Assembly (NCBI GenBank): GCA_001800015.1
Contig: MGUO01000021.1
Span: forward strand, 267-10,966
From: Elusimicrobia bacterium RIFCSPHIGHO2_02_FULL_57_9
GTDB lineage: Bacteria; Elusimicrobiota; Elusimicrobia; UBA1565; UBA9628
Direction: 5' to 3'
Length of the DNA: 10,700 nt
Below, in pieces: positions 6,712 to 10,700 of the stretch. Positions within the stretch are counted from its first letter, which is position 1, and each line of letters begins with the position of its first letter. The notes under the pieces were generated by a model that saw only the letters and a list, made by a program, of their open reading frames with translations, had not been told where the DNA came from and searched no databases. The translations under genes and the position numbers were made by a program.

Positions 6712-7797
6712 TCAACGGATTTTCAGGGAGGCGAGCGCCGTCAGCATCAGGACTATGCTGATAATCCAGAAGCGCACGGTGACCTTGGGCTCGGCGATGC
6801 CGCTTAATTCAAAATGGTGATGCAGAGGAGCCATCTTGAAAATACGTTTGCCCCTCCTTAACTTATAGGAGCCCATTTGCAGAATGACGGACAGAGTTTC
6901 CAAGACGAAGACCCCGCCGATAATCGGCAGCAGCAGTTCCTGCTTGACGCAAAGAGCCGCGGTGGCGATGGTGCCTCCCAAAAACAGCGAGCCCGTGTCA
7001 CCCATGAACATCTCGGCCGGGTAGGCGTTGAACCATAAAAAGCCCAGGCCGGCGCCGACTAAGGCAGCCAAGAATACGCTGATTTCGCCGGCTCCCTCCA
7101 CCGGGATGATGCGCAGGTGTGTGGCGAATTTTATATTGCCGGCGACGTAAGCGAAAACCCCATAGGCGATAGCGCAGAAAATAATGCTGCCCACGGCCAG
7201 GCCGTCCAATCCGTCGGTGAGATTGACCGCATTGGAGGAGCCCACTATCATGAGAGCAGCCAGTATAAAGTAAAAAACGCCCAGGTTTAAATACAATTCC
7301 TTGCCGTAAGGAACGTTGAGCGCAGTGGCAAACTCGCCATTAGGAGGATGAACGGCAAGATAAAACACGACTCCAAGCGCCACGGCGACCTGGACCGCGA
7401 ATTTTCCCCGCGAAGACAGTCCCGAGGCGTTGTTCTTGTTGAGCTTCTGGTAATCATCCCATAGGCCTACGCTGGTCAGAATCAGGGCCACGCTGAGCAA
7501 AAGCCAGGTAAAGTGATTGTCGGGGCGCATCCAAAGCGTCGAGCTGGCGGTTAGGGCCAGGAAAATCAGCAGTCCTCCCATGGTGGGCGTGCCATGTTTT
7601 CCCATGTGGCTTTGGGGGCCGTCGCTGCGCTGGACCTGTCCGATTTTGCGTTGCCTGAGAGTCGCGATCAGCCGGGGCCCGATAAGCAAGGAAATGGCCA
7701 GCGCGGTCAAGGCCGCGCCTCCCGCTCTGAAGGTAATGTATTGAAAGACGTTGAGAGGACTGAATAAGTCCTTGAATTGGGTTAGGTGGTAGAGCAT
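6712..7797 (-). CDS. mraY: Phospho-N-acetylmuramoyl-pentapeptide transferase MraY
   Basis: Integral membrane enzyme that moves phospho-MurNAc-pentapeptide from UDP onto undecaprenyl phosphate, giving lipid I and releasing UMP. It is 361 residues (E. coli 360) with about ten hydrophobic segments. Family motifs in order: GTPTMGG at 69-75, the aspartate pair WDD at 113-115, SSNAVNLTDGLDGLA at 187-201, FNAYPAEMFMGDTGS at 256-270 (Asp267 catalytic/Mg-binding), and the histidine loop APLHHHFE at 323-330. The gene starts 16 bases inside the 3' end of murF. No Shine-Dalgarno precedes the ATG; the region instead reads CCCTCC, the opposite of a ribosome binding site. Translation probably depends on ribosomes finishing murF. 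It ends one base before murD. Confidence 0.98.
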   Translation of the reverse strand: MLYHLTQFKDLFSPLNVFQYITFRAGGAALTALAISLLIGPRLIATLRQRKIGQVQRSDGPQSHMGKHGTPTMGGLLIFLALTASSTLWMRPDNHFTWLLLSVALILTSVGLWDDYQKLNKNNASGLSSRGKFAVQVAVALGVVFYLAVHPPNGEFATALNVPYGKELYLNLGVFYFILAALMIVGSSNAVNLTDGLDGLAVGSIIFCAIAYGVFAYVAGNIKFATHLRIIPVEGAGEISVFLAALVGAGLGFLWFNAYPAEMFMGDTGSLFLGGTIATAALCVKQELLLPIIGGVFVLETLSVILQMGSYKLRRGKRIFKMAPLHHHFELSGIAEPKVTVRFWIISIVLMLTALASLKIR

Positions 7798-9149
7798 TGG
7801 AGGGATTGCAGTATGGACTCGAACTTCATGGCGCGGGAGGCTTTAAAGAATAGGGCGCGGTCCGGCGCAAATTCCGTACGGAGCTCATCGAGCCAGCTAT
7901 CCGGGGTTAAAGCGTAATGAACGGCGAAATTAGCGTTTTTGAGTTTCAAGGCCTCTGTGGCTGATTTCATTTCTGGACCCGCCAAATAAACCGAGCTTAA
8001 AGGAAGCGTAGCCAGCCAGGTTCCGAGTTCATGATGAAACTGCGGCGAGAGCGCGCCCAGTTCCTTCATGTCGCCGAGGACCAGAACTTTCCGGCCCGCG
8101 GCGAATTCCGAGCAAAAAGCTTCGATGGCCGCCCGCATGGAAGCGGGATTGGCGTTGTAAGCGTCCAGCACGATGGAGCAGCCCGAGGCGTGCTTAATGA
8201 GCTCCAGGCGCATGGCCGCGGGCAGGTAATCCTCCAAGCCCCGGCGGATGGTATCTGGATCAATTCCCAGCGCCCAGGCCGCTGCCGCGGCGGCGGCCGC
8301 GTTGTAGCGGCTGAGCATTCCGAAGGTCTTTAAGGAAAGCTTGATTTTATGGCGGTCGATGATCATCTCGTCTTGGTTCGGGAAGTTGACCCGGGCCCGA
8401 GGATTGGCCCCGAAAGTCACGGCGCGCGCACCCAGACGCGGCTCAAGCCCGGAGAGCCAGGGGTCGTCGATATTGATCACGGCTTTCCCCTCTTCGGGGA
8501 GGTTTTCGATAAGCTCGGATTTGGCCTTGAAATTCTCTTCCAAAGAGCCGTAAAATTCCAGATGATCGGGGCCGATATTGGTCAATACGGCCAGGGTCGG
8601 CGAGCAGATGCGGGCCACTTCATCGATATCTCCCGGATGGCAATCCCCCAACTCGAAGATGCCGTAGTGGTGCTCGGCGCTCAGTTGCAGCGCCGAAAGC
8701 GCCACGCCGATCTGGTTATTCCAGTTTTCCGGGCTGGCGCAGGACGGGCCGAAGCGCGAGCAGATGCATTTAAGCATTTCCTTGGTCGTGGTCTTGCCGT
8801 TGGAGCCCGTGATGCCGACCACCGGTATTTCAAAGCGGCGGCGATGATGGGCAGAAAAGGCCTGCAAGGCCTTCAGGGTATTAGTGACCTCGATAAGATG
8901 TTTCGGGGCAAAGCCACGCGCCTTGAAGCGGTCGCGTTCGATAATCCAGCCCGAAGCCTTTTGGGCAAGCGGCTCGTTTAAAAGATCATGCGCGTCGAAG
9001 CGCGGGCCCTTCAGGGCCCAGAATGCCTCTCCTATTTTAAGGGCGCGGGTGTCGGTGGATAAGGCCTCGATAGGTTGATCCGGATCTCCGGCCAGCAGAT
9101 GTCCGCCGGCCGCGCGGGCCATGGCTCCCCATGTCGTGTCAAGTCTCAT
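7782..9149 (-). CDS. murF: UDP-MurNAc-tripeptide--D-alanyl-D-alanine ligase MurF
   Basis: Cytoplasmic ATP-dependent Mur ligase that adds D-Ala-D-Ala, completing the UDP-MurNAc-pentapeptide. It is 455 residues, the normal length. The N-terminal domain has STDTRALKIGEAFWALKG at 31-48, typical of MurE/MurF. The ATPase domain has the P-loop TGSNGKTTTKEM at 114-125, the MurF-typical NWNNQIGV at 142-149, ELGDCHPGDI at 166-175 and TNIGPDHLEFYGS at 190-202. The C-terminal domain has DAYNANPASM and LGDMKELG, both characteristic of MurF, and ends with KASRAMKFE. Odd point: where MurF usually reads G-x-H-N-x-x-N-A, this protein has GMLSRYNA (277-284) followed by an eight-alanine run. The second Asn is kept (Asn283) but the His-Asn pair is not. 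The ATG lies 11 bases inside the end of murE, and the 3' end overlaps mraY by 16 bases. Confidence 0.97.
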   Translation of the reverse strand: MRLDTTWGAMARAAGGHLLAGDPDQPIEALSTDTRALKIGEAFWALKGPRFDAHDLLNEPLAQKASGWIIERDRFKARGFAPKHLIEVTNTLKALQAFSAHHRRRFEIPVVGITGSNGKTTTKEMLKCICSRFGPSCASPENWNNQIGVALSALQLSAEHHYGIFELGDCHPGDIDEVARICSPTLAVLTNIGPDHLEFYGSLEENFKAKSELIENLPEEGKAVINIDDPWLSGLEPRLGARAVTFGANPRARVNFPNQDEMIIDRHKIKLSLKTFGMLSRYNAAAAAAAAWALGIDPDTIRRGLEDYLPAAMRLELIKHASGCSIVLDAYNANPASMRAAIEAFCSEFAAGRKVLVLGDMKELGALSPQFHHELGTWLATLPLSSVYLAGPEMKSATEALKLKNANFAVHYALTPDSWLDELRTEFAPDRALFFKASRAMKFESILQSLQCSTT

Positions 9150-10629
9150 TTATCGCTTCGCGGGCGGCTTGCCGGTCGTCAAAATAAATTGTCCGGTCCT
9201 TAAGAATCTGGTAATCCTCGTGGCCTTTCCCGGCGATTAAGATTATATCCCCTTTTTGGGCGCTGGACACGGCTTGAGCGATGGCTTGGCCGCGATCCGC
9301 CTCAATCTTATAATTTTTGAGTCCGGCCGTCTTCAAGCCATCCTCGATATCCTTGATAATGGCCAGAGGATCCTCGCCGCGGGGATTGTCGCTGGTGATG
9401 AGCACCTGGTCACTAAAGCGGCAGGCGGCCACTCCCATGGGCCCTCTTTTGCCCCGGTCTCTTTGCCCTCCGCAGCCTACCACCGTGACCAATCTGTGAT
9501 GGGGCAGCCGCTTTAAATAGCCCAAAACCGCCTCTAAAGCGCTGTCGGTGTGCGCGTAGTCCACGAAGACGTGAAAATTCCGGCCTTCCGAAACTGCTTC
9601 CAAACGGCCGGGAACGCGGCGTAAGGCCTCAAGCCCGCGCAGGACGGCGTCGGGCGCCATGGCTAAACCCAGGCAGGCCGCGGCCGCCCCCAAGGCATTA
9701 TAGACGTTATGTTCGCCCACCAAGGATAAACGGACCGGAAAACGCCGGTCCTTGTAAACCAAGTCGAGGGTCGTCTCCTTCAGGCTTATCGCGATATTTT
9801 CCGCGCGCAAATCCGCGGGATTTTTAAGCCCAAAGAGCAGGATTTCACAACCCAGTATCCTGCGTTTCAGGCAAGCGGCGCGAGCGTCGTCCGCGTTAAT
9901 AACCGCCACCCTATTTTTCTTGGATGAGGACACGCGGCTGAGCAATTCAAAGAGCCGGGCCTTGGCCAGGAAATATGCCTCGGGGGTCTTATGAAAATCC
10001 AGATGATCGCGGCTGAGATTGGTGAAGATCGCCGCGTCGAAATCCACGGTCTCGACTCTTTTGAGAGCCAAGGCGTGGGAAGAGACTTCCAAGGCTGCGT
10101 GGGTGGCTCCGCCGTCGCGGAAGCGGGCCAGCAGTTTAATAAGCTCCAGGGAGATAGGGGTTGTGTTCGGGGATTTTTGCAGCAGGGCTCCCCTAAGCCG
10201 GCAGTCAACCGTTCCGGCCACGGCCGCAACGCCGCCGCAAGCTGAAATAATGGATTCTAAAAAGTAAGTGGTCGTGGTCTTGCCGTTGGTGCCTGTCACC
10301 CCGATGACGCTCAGAGCCTGGGAAGGCTGGCCGTAAAATGAATCGGCCATAAGGGCCATGGCCTCCAGAGCGTCTTTAACCTGTATCCAGCAGGCTTGCA
10401 GGGCGATGGGAGGCGGCGGAGGATCCAGTTCGCTTAAGAAGGCCGCCGCGCCGCCCGTCAGGGCCTTTTTAACATGCCTATTTCCGTCGGTTTTCGAGCC
10501 GGGCAGGGCGAAGAAGAGCTCTCCCGGCTTAATTTCGCGGGAATCGTGACATAGGCCCGTGATCGGTATATCGGTTTTTCCGGCGACGCGCAGGGGTTGG
10601 ATGCGGCGGATGAGATCCGCGAGGTTCAC
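9139..10629 (-). CDS. murE: UDP-MurNAc-L-alanyl-D-glutamate--2,6-diaminopimelate ligase MurE
   Basis: Cytoplasmic ATP-dependent Mur ligase that adds the third stem-peptide residue. It is 496 residues (E. coli 495). The N-terminal domain has HDSREIKPGELFFALPG at 28-44. The ATPase domain has TGTNGKTTT at 112-120, the NTTP loop at 156-159, EVSSH at 181-185, TNLSRDHLDFH at 203-213 and Lys223 in AKARLF, the expected carbamylated lysine. GEHNVYNA is at 305-312. The C-terminal domain has DYAHTDSALE at 357-366, GCGGQRDRGKRGPMG at 385-399 and DNPRGEDP at 414-421. The DNPR motif with its arginine is the known signature for meso-diaminopimelate; lysine-adding enzymes differ there. The start is GTG, forming a 4-base GTGA overlap with the preceding gene's stop; no in-frame ATG fits better. 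A run of five prolines at 70-74 is unusual. Confidence 0.98.
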   Translation of the reverse strand: MNLADLIRRIQPLRVAGKTDIPITGLCHDSREIKPGELFFALPGSKTDGNRHVKKALTGGAAAFLSELDPPPPPIALQACWIQVKDALEAMALMADSFYGQPSQALSVIGVTGTNGKTTTTYFLESIISACGGVAAVAGTVDCRLRGALLQKSPNTTPISLELIKLLARFRDGGATHAALEVSSHALALKRVETVDFDAAIFTNLSRDHLDFHKTPEAYFLAKARLFELLSRVSSSKKNRVAVINADDARAACLKRRILGCEILLFGLKNPADLRAENIAISLKETTLDLVYKDRRFPVRLSLVGEHNVYNALGAAAACLGLAMAPDAVLRGLEALRRVPGRLEAVSEGRNFHVFVDYAHTDSALEAVLGYLKRLPHHRLVTVVGCGGQRDRGKRGPMGVAACRFSDQVLITSDNPRGEDPLAIIKDIEDGLKTAGLKNYKIEADRGQAIAQAVSSAQKGDIILIAGKGHEDYQILKDRTIYFDDRQAAREAINET

Positions 10630-10700
10630 CGCTTTGCCAGGCGCGCCGGCGCCGGGGAATCGGGCGGCACTCCTTTGAGAGCCAGAAGCGCTCGTCCGAG
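10626..10700 (-). CDS. ftsI: C-terminal tail of an upstream gene, probably ftsI (division penicillin-binding protein)
   Basis: Only the last 24 codons and a TGA stop are in the window. The residues read LGRALLALKGVPPDSPAPARLAKR. The pattern of a short helix followed by a leucine-rich stretch and GVPPD resembles the extreme C-terminus of E. coli FtsI, which ends in ALRYLGVPPDE-like sequence after its transpeptidase domain. Position is the stronger argument: ftsI directly precedes murE in conserved dcw clusters. The stop overlaps the murE GTG by 4 bases (GTGA). No catalytic motif is visible, so another PBP or even a different gene is possible. Confidence 0.65.
   Translation of the reverse strand, partial: LGRALLALKGVPPDSPAPARLAKR

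Noticed and set aside
8349..8981. A 210-codon plus-strand open frame opposite murF
   Set aside because: It lies wholly antisense to a well-supported MurF whose motifs occupy the same bases. The translation resembles no family I recognise and is typical of a shadow frame in GC-rich coding DNA.
8783..10289. A 21-base perfect repeat at 8783-8803 (murF) and 10269-10289 (murE)
   Set aside because: It encodes the shared P-loop NGKTTT in two paralogous Mur ligases using the same codons. Homology explains it without gene conversion or a mobile repeat.
1..10700. Mobile elements, CRISPR arrays, tRNA genes, toxin-antitoxin or defence genes
   Set aside because: The window is fully accounted for by housekeeping cell-wall, division, nucleotidase, regulator and synthetase genes. 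No direct-repeat arrays, terminal inverted repeats or transposase motifs were seen.

Overview
The window is a tightly packed, single-direction gene block, all on the minus strand. Nearly every base is coding. In transcription order (right to left) it reads: the last codons of a probable ftsI (division penicillin-binding protein), murE, murF, mraY, murD, ftsW, murG, surE, a Crp/Fnr-family regulator, and aspS, which runs off the left edge. The first seven genes are the core of a division/cell-wall (dcw) cluster in its classic order. Together they take UDP-MurNAc-dipeptide to lipid II: MurD adds D-Glu, MurE adds the third residue (meso-diaminopimelate by its DNPR motif), and MurF adds D-Ala-D-Ala. 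MraY then loads the product onto undecaprenyl phosphate, and MurG adds GlcNAc. FtsW and FtsI polymerise and cross-link the product at the septum. All gene products seen whole have normal family lengths and intact catalytic motifs.

The unusual part is what follows murG. In many dcw clusters the next genes are murC, murB, ddl, ftsQ, ftsA and ftsZ. Here murG overlaps surE by 11 bases, followed by a 33-base gap, a Crp/Fnr-type regulator, and aspS starting about 5 bases after the regulator's stop. That 33-base gap is the longest non-coding stretch in the window and holds the only promoter-like sequence I could find. Apart from it, junctions are 1- to 5-base gaps or overlaps of 4 to 16 bases, and Shine-Dalgarno sequences are mostly weak. 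Translational coupling along one long message is therefore likely.

The organism is a bacterium with moderately high GC (by eye, in the high fifties percent) and peptidoglycan probably of the meso-DAP type. Its AspRS has the bacterial GAD insertion domain and residues associated with the non-discriminating form, which suggests Asn-tRNA is made through Asp-tRNA(Asn) and GatCAB. The phylum cannot be fixed from this window; a little-cultivated Gram-negative lineage is plausible but is a guess. I see no mobile elements, CRISPR arrays, RNA genes, phage genes or recognisable defence system. The window is essentially a housekeeping region, and the points of interest are fine-scale: gene order, overlaps, start sites and residue variants.
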